A DNA stretch of 64,000 nucleotides from Bradyrhizobium retamae (lineage in GTDB: Bacteria > Pseudomonadota > Alphaproteobacteria > Rhizobiales > Xanthobacteraceae): assembly GCF_001440415.1 (NCBI RefSeq), contig NZ_LLYA01000001.1, positions 186,001-250,000 of the forward strand, in the 5' to 3' direction. The notes beneath the pieces are model-generated. The model saw only the letters and a program-made list of their open reading frames with translations. It searched no databases and was not told the origin of the DNA. Every line of letters begins with the position of its first letter. Positions within the stretch are counted from its first letter, which is position 1. Below are positions 34,705 to 42,613 of the stretch, in pieces. The position numbers were made by a program, and so were the translations under genes.

Positions 34705-35592
34705 TCAGTTCCTGATATCCATGGCGCTGCGCATGCCGTCGCTCAAAAGATTGAAGCAGATCGACACCGCAAAGATCATCACGCCCGGCAGCGCCGCCAC
34801 CCAGGGATTGATATAGATCGCAGTGCGCAGCGTGTTCAGCATCAAGCCCCATTCCGGCTCCGGCGGTTTTGTGCCGAGCCCGAGGAATGACAGGCCGGCG
34901 GCGAGGATCATCGACACCGATATCAAGCCTGTGGCGTAGACGAAGATCGGGCCGAGAACGTTTCCGAGCATATGCACGCGCATGATGGTAAAAGGTCCGG
35001 CGCCGGAGGCGCGCGCGGCTTCCACAAAATCCATGTTACGCACGCCGGTGGTGACGCTTTCGGCGACGCGGGTGATCTGCGGCACGAACACGACGGTCAG
35101 CGAGACGATGGAATTGACTATACCCGCGCCCAGCGCGCCGGAGATCGCGATTGCCAGCAGCACCGACGGGAAAGCGTAGAAGACGTCCACCGTACGCATG
35201 ATGGCGGTGTTGAGCCGGCCGCCGACATAGCCGGCGACGAGGCCGAGCGAGGTGCCGATCACGAAGGCGAAAATCACCGGCAGGATGCCGATGATCAGCG
35301 ACAGCCTTCCGCCGTAGATCAGCCGCGCCAGCATGTCGCGGCCGAGCTCGTCGGTGCCGAGCGGATAGTTCGGCGTGCCGATGTGGCGAAGCCGGCGGAT
35401 CATCGAGCCCTGGTAGGGATCGGCAAGGCCGAGCCACGGCGCCAGCAGCGCGGAGGCGAAGATCAGCACCAGCACGAAGGCGCAGACCATGCTGACCTTG
35501 TCGCGCGCGATGCGACGGCCGACGGTGGCCCAATAGCCACGCGCCTTGGTCGCGGGCGCGGCTTGCAGGGCGGTATCCGACATCACGGTCAT
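34705..35592 (-). CDS. Peptide/amide ABC transporter permease (DppC-like)
   Basis: The 295-residue protein has about six membrane helices and the permease coupling motif EAARASGAGPFTIMRVHML (the EAA loop). The N-terminal GTDELGRDMLARLIYGGRLSL is the classic DppC signature. ATG 35592 follows the DppB-like stop by two bases; a second ATG at 35583 is also possible. The frame continues upstream only as a shadow of the other permease. Confidence 0.92.
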   Translation of the reverse strand: MTVMSDTALQAAPATKARGYWATVGRRIARDKVSMVCAFVLVLIFASALLAPWLGLADPYQGSMIRRLRHIGTPNYPLGTDELGRDMLARLIYGGRLSLIIGILPVIFAFVIGTSLGLVAGYVGGRLNTAIMRTVDVFYAFPSVLLAIAISGALGAGIVNSIVSLTVVFVPQITRVAESVTTGVRNMDFVEAARASGAGPFTIMRVHMLGNVLGPIFVYATGLISVSMILAAGLSFLGLGTKPPEPEWGLMLNTLRTAIYINPWVAALPGVMIFAVSICFNLLSDGMRSAMDIRN

Positions 35593-35594
35593 GA

Positions 35595-36548
35595 TCAGCC
35601 CCGCTTGATGCGCGGGTCGATCGCGGCCTGCGCGATGTCGACCAGCAGATTGAGCGTGACGAAGAAAAGCGCCAGCACCAAAATCGTGCCTTGCAGCAGC
35701 GGCAGGTCGCGCTGGAAGATCGCGGAATTGAGCAGCAAGCCCGAGCCGGGCCACGAGAACACGGTCTCGATCAGGATCGAGCCGCCGAGCATGTAACCCA
35801 GTTGCAGGCCCATCACCGCAAGCGCGGTGGGCGCGGCGTTCTTGATGACGTGGCGGAACACGTCCAATTCGCGCAACCCTTTGGCGCGCAACGCTTCAAC
35901 AAAATCCTGGCTCAGGATGTCGCCGGTCAGCGCCCGGACGGTGCGGGTGACGATGCCCATCGGGATCACCGAGGTCGTAATCGCCGGCAGGATCAAGTAT
36001 TTCATGTGCTCCCAATCCCAGCCCCACGAACCGGAGCCGCCTGGACCGGCGCCGACAGCGGGCAGCCAATTGAGCTGCACCGAGAAGATGATGACCATCA
36101 CCATGCCGAGCCAGTAATGCGGTACCGAGACGCCGGCGATCGCGATGGAGGTCGCGACCTTGTCGATCCAGGTGTCGCGGAAATAGCCGGCGATCAGGCC
36201 GAACATCAGCCCGAGCGTAAAGCCGATCAGCGCGGCGGCAACCGCAAGCGTGACGGTGTTGCCGACGGCGCGCAGGACTTCCGACAGCACCGGGCGGCCG
36301 GTCGCGATCGAGCTGCCGAGGTCGCCATGAAGCGCGCGCCATAGCCAGAGGCCGAATTGCACCGGCAGCGGCCGGTCGAAGCCGTAAGCGGTGCGCAGTT
36401 GCGCCGCGAGTTCCTGCGACGCATCCGCCGGCAGCACCGCGACCAGGGGATCGCCGGGCGTGATGTGCACCAGCAGGAAGCACACCAGCGCCACGCTGAT
36501 CACGATCGGAATGACGTAGACGATACGCCGGGCAATGTAAGCGAACAC
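35595..36548 (-). CDS. Peptide/amide ABC transporter permease (DppB-like)
   Basis: The 317-residue protein starts MFAYIARRIVYVIPIVISVALVCFLLVHITPGDP, the usual DppB N-terminus, and has about six membrane segments. The EAA loop is FVEALRAKGLRELDVFRHVIKNA. It forms the translocation pore with the DppC-like protein. A 212-base gap filled by a GC-rich repeat separates it from the binding-protein gene, so its expression may be set partly by transcript processing or attenuation. Confidence 0.92.
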   Translation of the reverse strand: MFAYIARRIVYVIPIVISVALVCFLLVHITPGDPLVAVLPADASQELAAQLRTAYGFDRPLPVQFGLWLWRALHGDLGSSIATGRPVLSEVLRAVGNTVTLAVAAALIGFTLGLMFGLIAGYFRDTWIDKVATSIAIAGVSVPHYWLGMVMVIIFSVQLNWLPAVGAGPGGSGSWGWDWEHMKYLILPAITTSVIPMGIVTRTVRALTGDILSQDFVEALRAKGLRELDVFRHVIKNAAPTALAVMGLQLGYMLGGSILIETVFSWPGSGLLLNSAIFQRDLPLLQGTILVLALFFVTLNLLVDIAQAAIDPRIKRG

Positions 36549-36564
36549 GGGTTACTCTCTTCTT

Positions 36565-36742
36565 CCCTTCTCCTTTGTGGGAGAAGGTGGCGCGGACCTG
36601 GGTCCGCGCCGGATGAGGGGTTCCATCCGCGGACGGGGGCATTCAGATGAGGGAGGCGTATCCGCGGACAGAACCCCTCACCCGTCTCGAATGAGCTCCG
36701 CTCATTCGATCCACCCTCTCCCACAAGGGGAGAGGGTCAGCA
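36565..36742. repeat. GC-rich inverted repeat between binding-protein and permease genes
   Basis: The gap contains CTCCTTTGTGGGAGAAGG with CGGACCTGGGTCCG, then GGATGAGGGGTTCCATCCGCGGAC. CCACCCTCTCCCACAAGGGGAGAGGG closes the other end, so the outer parts can pair (TGTGGGAGA with TCTCCCACA). It lies inside an operon, where such elements often stabilise the upstream, binding-protein part of the message. Confidence 0.65.
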
Positions 36743-36760
36743 AGCATTGCGCTCCTGAAC

Positions 36761-38419
36761 TCACGGTGCCATCGACACCGGCGAGAAGTCGACGAACCAG
36801 CTCTTCGGCTGCACGAAGCCTTTTACCTTCGGGCTCATGGCCCGCGGCGAGACGTCGTGGGCGACGTAGAGGAACGCCGCATCGTCCACCGAGGCCGCAT
36901 GCAGTTCGGCCAGCGCCGCATCACGGGCGGCGGGGTCGAAGGTCTGGCGCGCCTTGGTCACCAGCTCGTCGAACTTGGGATTGTTGATGTAGCCCCAGTT
37001 GTTCGAGACGGGAGGCGCCATCGACGATTGCAGGAAGCGCACCAGCGCGAAGAACGGATCCATCGCCGCGTAGGTGACGTTGGTGGCGTTGGCGCCGTTG
37101 GCGGAGGGATCCTTGGCGCCGCGGCGCCAGTTGGTGAACAGCGTGTTCCACTCGATGACGTCGAGCTGAACGTCGAAGTAGCATTCAGCCAGCGCCTGCT
37201 GCAGATATTCGTTCATCGGCAAGGGCTGCATCTGGCCCGATCCCGACGCCGAGGTCTGCGTCTTCACTGTCAGCTTCTTGTTCGGGCCGTAGCCCGCCTC
37301 TTGCATCAGCTTCTGGGCGGCCTTCAGGTCATATTTGATCTCGAAGGTCGGCTTTCCGCGCCAGGGATGGCCGGGCTCGAACGTGCCGGTCGCCGGCACC
37401 ATCAGGCCCGCAAGCAGCCCCTCCTTGAGCCCTTCGCGGTCGATGCAGAGATTGGCGGCCTTGCGGACGCGGATGTCGTTCCAGGGCGAGCCTTCAATAC
37501 GCGAAAATTGCCACGGCCAGACGTGCGGCGATTCATTGGCCTGGAGCTGGAAGCCCCGCTGCTTGATCTCCCTGACCGCGTCGGGCGCGGGCGCCTCGAC
37601 CCAGTCGACCTGGCCGGACAGCAAGGCCGCGGTGCGGGCATTGGCCTCCGGCATCGGCAGCAGCACCATCCGGTCGACCTTGGGCACGCGGCCCTTGTCC
37701 CAATAGCCTTCGTTCTTGACGAGTTCGAGCCGCTCGCGCGGCGTGAACTTCGACATCTTCCAAGGGCCGGTGCCCGAGGCGTCTCTGGCGAACGCCGCCC
37801 ACGCGGCCTGCGATTTCGCCTTGGCGTCGGCGCCTTCAGCCTTGTCATAGAAGGCCTGCCACTTGGCAGGGCTCGCCATGAACAGGTTGGTCAAGTTGAT
37901 CGGGAGAAAGCTGTCCGGCTCCTTGGTGGTCAATTCCACCGTCATGTCGTCGATCTTGCGCGCCGAGGCCAGCGTCGGCATGCGCGAGGCGGTGACGCCG
38001 ACCTGGCTGGCGTCAAAATGCGGCGCATCCTGCTTCAGCACCTTCTCGACGTTCCAGACCACGGCGTCGGCATTGAAATTGCTGCCGTCATGGAATTTGA
38101 CGCCGGGGCGCAGCTTGAAGGTCCACTTCTTCTTGTCGGCCTCGTCCACCTTCCATTCGGTCGCGAGGCCCGGAATCATGACGCTTGCCTTGTCGCGGGA
38201 TGAGAGGTCCCACATCGTCAGGCCGTCATACATCGTCAGCCCTGTGAAGCGGTTGCCCTCAAAACCCTGATCGGGCTGGCCGAGCGTGCGCGGAATATCG
38301 GCAGCGGTCATGCCGATCCGCAGCACCGTTTCGGCACTTGCGAGTTGCGGCAACCCGACCACCAGCGCGGTTGCCAGCAGCCACGCGGTGGCCGTCTTGT
38401 TCGATTTGTCGTTACGCAT
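36761..38419 (-). CDS. Peptide/amide ABC transporter solute-binding protein (family 5)
   Basis: The 552-residue protein has a signal peptide (basic start, then TATAWLLATALVVGLPQLASA, cleavage near residue 29). It has the family-5 pattern: GLATEWKVDEADKKKWTFKLRPGVKFHDGSNFNADAVVWN. It captures the ligand in the periplasm for the DppBCDF-like transporter. ATG 38419 is preceded by AAGGGG at ten bases; an in-frame TTG at 38428 lies too close to that site. A sigma-54 promoter match lies upstream (38473-38487). It is paralogous to the divergent gene at 38625. Confidence 0.92.
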   Translation of the reverse strand: MRNDKSNKTATAWLLATALVVGLPQLASAETVLRIGMTAADIPRTLGQPDQGFEGNRFTGLTMYDGLTMWDLSSRDKASVMIPGLATEWKVDEADKKKWTFKLRPGVKFHDGSNFNADAVVWNVEKVLKQDAPHFDASQVGVTASRMPTLASARKIDDMTVELTTKEPDSFLPINLTNLFMASPAKWQAFYDKAEGADAKAKSQAAWAAFARDASGTGPWKMSKFTPRERLELVKNEGYWDKGRVPKVDRMVLLPMPEANARTAALLSGQVDWVEAPAPDAVREIKQRGFQLQANESPHVWPWQFSRIEGSPWNDIRVRKAANLCIDREGLKEGLLAGLMVPATGTFEPGHPWRGKPTFEIKYDLKAAQKLMQEAGYGPNKKLTVKTQTSASGSGQMQPLPMNEYLQQALAECYFDVQLDVIEWNTLFTNWRRGAKDPSANGANATNVTYAAMDPFFALVRFLQSSMAPPVSNNWGYINNPKFDELVTKARQTFDPAARDAALAELHAASVDDAAFLYVAHDVSPRAMSPKVKGFVQPKSWFVDFSPVSMAP

Positions 38420-38472
38420 ATGCAGCAATCCCCTTCTAAACGCTTCGGTGACTAATTCTTATGCAGCCGTAT

Positions 38473-38487
38473 GCAACGCCTGTGCCA
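38473..38487 (-). promoter_or_regulatory. Candidate sigma-54 promoter for the transporter operon
   Basis: Read on the minus strand the sequence is TGGCAC-AGGCG-TTGC. This matches the -24/-12 consensus with the required 10 bases between the GG and GC pairs. The predicted start is about 40 bases upstream of ATG 38419. Such promoters need an enhancer-binding activator, for example NtrC; the activator here is not determined. Confidence 0.7.
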
Positions 38488-38571
38488 AACGGCATGCTTC
38501 CCTTCGGGCTATGCGTTTGACCGCACAACTCCTTGTGAAGCGCGCATGCACGTCAAGTCCAATGCCTAAGC

Positions 38572-38586
38572 TGGCACCAAGCTTGC
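38572..38586 (+). promoter_or_regulatory. Candidate sigma-54 promoter for the second binding protein
   Basis: The sequence is TGGCAC-CAAGC-TTGC, an exact -24/-12 type match with 10 bases between GG and GC. The predicted transcript start is about 28 bases before ATG 38625. It faces away from the matching minus-strand promoter. The 84 bases between them (38488-38571) could hold shared activator sites, such as the CACAA-4-TTGTG dyad at 38524-38537. Confidence 0.72.
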
Positions 38587-38624
38587 ATTTTTAGCTCCAA
38601 ACCCTGCCCGATGGAGCCTAATTC

Positions 38625-40238
38625 ATGCGCACTCGAAATTCGATGCTTCTTCCTGCCGCAACTCTGGCCGTGGGCTTAGCTCTTGGCATCTCAACGATTT
38701 CGGCGCAGGCCGAGACCATTGTGCGCTACGGCATTTCCATGGCGGACATCCCGCTGACCACTGGCCAGCCCGACCGCGGCGCCGGCGCCTATCAGTTTTC
38801 CGCCTATACGATCTACGATCCGCTGGTCGCGTGGGAGATGGGCGTCGCCGACCGGCCCGGCAAACTGGTGCCGGGGCTTGCGACCGAATGGAAGGTCGAT
38901 GAGAGCGACAAGAAGAAATGGCGCTTCTCGCTCCGCAAGGGCGTCAAGTTTCACGACGGCAGCGAATTCAATGCCGACGCGGTGATCTGGAATCTGGACA
39001 AGGTGCTCAACGACAAGGCACCGCAGTTCGACAAGCGGCAGAGCGCGCAGGTGAAGACCCGCCTGCCCTCGGTCGCCAGCTACGCCAAGGTCGACGACGC
39101 CACCATCGAGATCACGACCAAGGCGGTCGACTCCTTCTTTCCGTACCAGATGCTGTGGTTTCTGGTTTCCAGCCCGGCGCAATATGAAAAGCTTGGCAAG
39201 GATTGGGACAAGTTCGCAAGCCAGCCCGCCGGCACCGGGCCGTTCAAACTGACAAAACTGGTGCCGCGCGAACTCGCCGAGCTGACCAGGAATGCCGATT
39301 ATTGGGACAAGAAGCGGCTTCCGAAGGCCGACAAGATCGTGCTGATCCCGATGCCGGAAGCGCTGACGCGCACCAACGCGCTGCTAGCTGGCCAGGTCGA
39401 CCTGATCGAGACCCCGGCGCCGGACGCGGTGCCGCAGCTCAAATCCGCCGGCATGAAGATCGTCGACAACGTCACGCCGCATGTCTGGAATTATCATTTG
39501 AGCGTGTTGCCCGGCTCGCCCTGGACCGACATCCGCCTGCGCAAGGCGCTCAACCTCGCGATCGACCGCGAGGCGGTGGTCGGGCTGATGAACGGTCTGG
39601 CGAAACCCGCCAAGGGCCAGGTCGACCCGTCGAGCCCGTGGTTCGGCAAGCCATCCTTCGAGCTCAAATATGATGTCGCGGCGGCGAAGAAGCTGGTGCA
39701 GGAGGCCGGCTATTCGAAGGAGAAGCCGCTGAAGACCACGTTCGTCATCGCGCAAGGCGGCACCGGACAGATGCTGTCGCTGCCGATGAACGAATTCCTG
39801 CAGCAGAGTTTTAAGGAGATTGGCATCGAGATCGACTTCAAGGTGGTCGAACTCGAGACGCTATACACGGCCTGGCGCAAGGGCGCGGCCGACGAGATGA
39901 ACGCCGGCATCACCTCCAACAACATCGCCTATGTCACGTCAGACCCGCTTTATGCCATCGTCCGCTTCTTCCACTCCGGTCAGATTGCGCCTGTCGGCGT
40001 CAACTGGGGTGGCTACAGAAGTGCGAAGGTCGATGCGCTGATCGACGAGGCCAAGCAGACTTTTGATGTCGCCAAACAGGACGAGCTGTTGGCGCAGGCG
40101 CACGCGCAGATCGTCGACGACGCCACGCTGGTATGGGTCGTGCACGACACCAACCCGCATGCGCTGTCGCCGAAGGTGAAGAAGTTCGTGCAGGCGCAGC
40201 ACTGGTTCCAGGATTTGACGCAGATCGGGCTGGAGTAA
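38625..40238 (+). CDS. ABC transporter solute-binding protein (family 5), divergent paralogue
   Basis: The 537-residue protein has a signal peptide (MRTRNSMLLPAATLAVGLAL, cleavage after AQA near residue 30). It is clearly paralogous to the binding protein at 36761-38419: GLATEWKVDESDKKKWRFSLRKGVKFHDGSEFNADAVIWN matches the corresponding segment almost residue for residue. It probably delivers a second ligand to the same transporter. ATG 38625 has GGAGCC upstream. No transporter genes follow it; a palindromic repeat and a convergent cyclase gene come next. Confidence 0.9.
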   Translation: MRTRNSMLLPAATLAVGLALGISTISAQAETIVRYGISMADIPLTTGQPDRGAGAYQFSAYTIYDPLVAWEMGVADRPGKLVPGLATEWKVDESDKKKWRFSLRKGVKFHDGSEFNADAVIWNLDKVLNDKAPQFDKRQSAQVKTRLPSVASYAKVDDATIEITTKAVDSFFPYQMLWFLVSSPAQYEKLGKDWDKFASQPAGTGPFKLTKLVPRELAELTRNADYWDKKRLPKADKIVLIPMPEALTRTNALLAGQVDLIETPAPDAVPQLKSAGMKIVDNVTPHVWNYHLSVLPGSPWTDIRLRKALNLAIDREAVVGLMNGLAKPAKGQVDPSSPWFGKPSFELKYDVAAAKKLVQEAGYSKEKPLKTTFVIAQGGTGQMLSLPMNEFLQQSFKEIGIEIDFKVVELETLYTAWRKGAADEMNAGITSNNIAYVTSDPLYAIVRFFHSGQIAPVGVNWGGYRSAKVDALIDEAKQTFDVAKQDELLAQAHAQIVDDATLVWVVHDTNPHALSPKVKKFVQAQHWFQDLTQIGLE

Positions 40239-40242
40239 TCTT

Positions 40243-40279
40243 GTCGTCCCTGCGAACGCAATGCGAACGCAGGGACGAC
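40243..40279. repeat. Palindromic intergenic repeat, copy 4 (minimal)
   Basis: GTCGTCCCTGCGAACGCA is followed directly by ATGCGAACGCAGGGACGAC, giving a compact hairpin of 37 bases. It sits exactly between convergent genes (stop 40238, stop 40285), where a two-way terminator is expected. Confidence 0.8.
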
Positions 40280-40284
40280 GGAAG

Positions 40285-42513
40285 CTATTTCGTCAGCAGC
40301 GCAAACGCGCCGTTCCAGTCTTCCGGCGGAGGGTCTTCGAGATAGCCGCGAATGCGCGCTTCGTAGAGGTTGTAGAGCAGCTCCAGCGAATTTGCCTCGT
40401 CGGTCTTGCGGCCGCGCGCGATGGCCGCAAGCGCGCCGTGCCAGTCGCGGTTGCGGTAGCAGGCGAGCATCTCGATCGTCAGGTTGCGCAGGCGCTGGAA
40501 GCGGCCGGACTGCGCGGTGTCCTCGCGACCGGCGATGGCGTAGATCACCTCCGGCTCCTTCTTGCCTTTCACCATGATGAAGTCGAGCTCGAGAATGGCG
40601 AACTTGTCCTTGACCGCGAGCGCGGTCTTGGAGCCGACGATGATCGGAAAACCATATTCTTTCGACTGCCCTTCGAGGCGCGAGGCGAGATTGACGCTGT
40701 CGCCGAACACTGAATAGTCGAAGCGCTGGTCGGAACCCATGTTGCCGACCACGCAGACGCCGGTATTGAGCCCGATGCCGGCATTGAGCGGAATGAACGG
40801 ACGCCCCTCTTGCTTGGCCTCCTGCTCGCGCGCCTGGTTGAGCTCGTCGACGCGGTCCAGCATGTCGAGCGCTGCTTCGCAGGCATTGAGCTCGTGGTCC
40901 TTGTCGTCCAGCGGCGCATTCCAGAACGCCATGATGGCGTCGCCCATGTATTTATCGATGGTGCCCTTGCGGTCGAGGATGGCGTTGGTCAGCGGCGTCA
41001 GGAAGCGGTTCATCAGCGCCGTGAGGCCCTGCGGGTCGTTCTTGTAGGTCTCCGAGATCGAGGTGAAGCCGCGCATGTCGGAGAACATGATGGTCATCTC
41101 GCGCTCCTCGCCGCCGAGCACCAGCTTTTCCGGCGACTGCGCGAGCTGTTCGACCAGGGCCGGCGACAGATACTGGCCGAAGGCGGAGCGGATTTGGCGG
41201 CGCTGCGCCTGCTCGCGCACGAAGGCGGAAAAGATCAGCGTGAGGTAGATCGACGTGGTCGACATCAGGGGATAGGTGAAGTCGATCAGAAGGCGATGCT
41301 GGGTGTAAAAGTATGCCGACGTTCCGACCAGCACGGATGCAAACGCGCCCCCGAAGATGACCAGCGAGACCGGACCAAACAGGGGCGCAAACACAATCAC
41401 GAGAAGCCCGAGCAACATCGCTGCTGCGAATTCAATGCCGATGCCATAGTTCGGCTGCGAGATCACCGCGCCGGTCAGCGCGCTTTCGAGCACCTGGGCG
41501 TGGATTTCGACCCCGGGCATGGCGCGGGACACCGGCGTGGTCTTGATGTCGTTGAGGCCGACCGCGGAGGTGCCGATCAGCACCAGCTTGCCCGCGATCA
41601 TGTCGGGGGCAACGTTCTTTTCCAGCACGTTGATCGCGGGGACGTAGATTGAGGCATCGTTGCGGGCATAATGGACCCAGAGCTGGCCGTTATGGTCGGT
41701 CGGGATCTGGACGCCCTTGATGCCGAGGCTCTTGATGCCGGCCTTCTCCGCCTTGATCAGGATGGTGCCGGACCCGGTGGCCACCCGGAGCATCTCGAAG
41801 GTCAGCGACGGCATGGTCTGGCCCTGCGCGAGCATGATCATCGGCACCCGCCGCACAATGCCGTCGCGTTCGGGCCTGATGGTGAACAGGCCGCGCCCGG
41901 CGGCGGCATGTTCCAGCACCGGAACGTTGCGAAGAAGGCCGGGAAATTCGAACATGAAGCGCTGCGGCTCCTCGCCCAGCATCGCGAGCCCGGTGACCGG
42001 CAGCGTCTTGTCGAGGGTCGCGATTTCCTCCGGCAGGCCGGATTCGCCGAGCACCACGCGCGACTTCCGGATGGCATCGGCGAAGATCTGGTCGTTGCTC
42101 GGCAGCGCGCGCAGCCTGGCACGGGTTTCCTCGTCGAGATTGCGGAAGGTGTCCGCCGCCAAGTCGGGGTTGAGACGGTCGGGCTCCGGGAACACCGCGT
42201 CGAACGCGATCACGACCGCGCCGAGTTCGGTCAGTTCGGTGATGAGGTCAGCAAGCCGGGTGCGCGGCCACGGCCACTGCCCGAACGTTTCCATGCTCTT
42301 TTCGTCGATATCGACGATAGTGACCGGCCGCGCGGTCTTCTTGCGCGGGTCAATGCGCTGGAAGGCGTCGAAGGTCCGGACGCGGATTTCCTCAACCGGC
42401 GCCGGATCGGCGACGCGAAGCGCGGCAAACCCGATCAGGAGCGCAAGGCACAGCAGCCGGGCATAGCCGATGCGCCGCTTGAACCACTTGGGTAAGGTCC
42501 GTAGTCGCTTCAT
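40285..42513 (-). CDS. CHASE2-domain adenylate/guanylate cyclase
   Basis: The 742-residue protein has one N-terminal membrane helix and a periplasmic CHASE2 sensor domain (about residues 35-340, with VDIDEKSMETFGQWPWPR and LVLIGTSAVGLND). Two or three further helices follow (about 355-440). The C-terminal class III cyclase domain (about 470-660) has metal-binding FSDMRGFT, GTIDKYMGDAIMAFW and VFGDSVNLASRLEG. It would make cAMP or cGMP in response to a periplasmic signal. ATG 42513 is preceded by a weak GGCG-type site. It is encoded just downstream of the adhesin gene on the same strand (100-base gap), and such FecR-protein/CHASE2 pairs are common. Confidence 0.9.
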   Translation of the reverse strand: MKRLRTLPKWFKRRIGYARLLCLALLIGFAALRVADPAPVEEIRVRTFDAFQRIDPRKKTARPVTIVDIDEKSMETFGQWPWPRTRLADLITELTELGAVVIAFDAVFPEPDRLNPDLAADTFRNLDEETRARLRALPSNDQIFADAIRKSRVVLGESGLPEEIATLDKTLPVTGLAMLGEEPQRFMFEFPGLLRNVPVLEHAAAGRGLFTIRPERDGIVRRVPMIMLAQGQTMPSLTFEMLRVATGSGTILIKAEKAGIKSLGIKGVQIPTDHNGQLWVHYARNDASIYVPAINVLEKNVAPDMIAGKLVLIGTSAVGLNDIKTTPVSRAMPGVEIHAQVLESALTGAVISQPNYGIGIEFAAAMLLGLLVIVFAPLFGPVSLVIFGGAFASVLVGTSAYFYTQHRLLIDFTYPLMSTTSIYLTLIFSAFVREQAQRRQIRSAFGQYLSPALVEQLAQSPEKLVLGGEEREMTIMFSDMRGFTSISETYKNDPQGLTALMNRFLTPLTNAILDRKGTIDKYMGDAIMAFWNAPLDDKDHELNACEAALDMLDRVDELNQAREQEAKQEGRPFIPLNAGIGLNTGVCVVGNMGSDQRFDYSVFGDSVNLASRLEGQSKEYGFPIIVGSKTALAVKDKFAILELDFIMVKGKKEPEVIYAIAGREDTAQSGRFQRLRNLTIEMLACYRNRDWHGALAAIARGRKTDEANSLELLYNLYEARIRGYLEDPPPEDWNGAFALLTK

Positions 42514-42613
42514 GGCTTTCGATTGTTCGCCTAACTGCCAGCGCCACGCAAGCCGGAAGGTGGCACCGATGTCAGGAAGCTAGCGCGGCTCGGGAAGCAC
42601 CATTCCAGAGGGC

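Noticed and set aside
36857..38203. 448-codon open frame on the plus strand
   Set aside because: It is antisense to the solute-binding protein gene.
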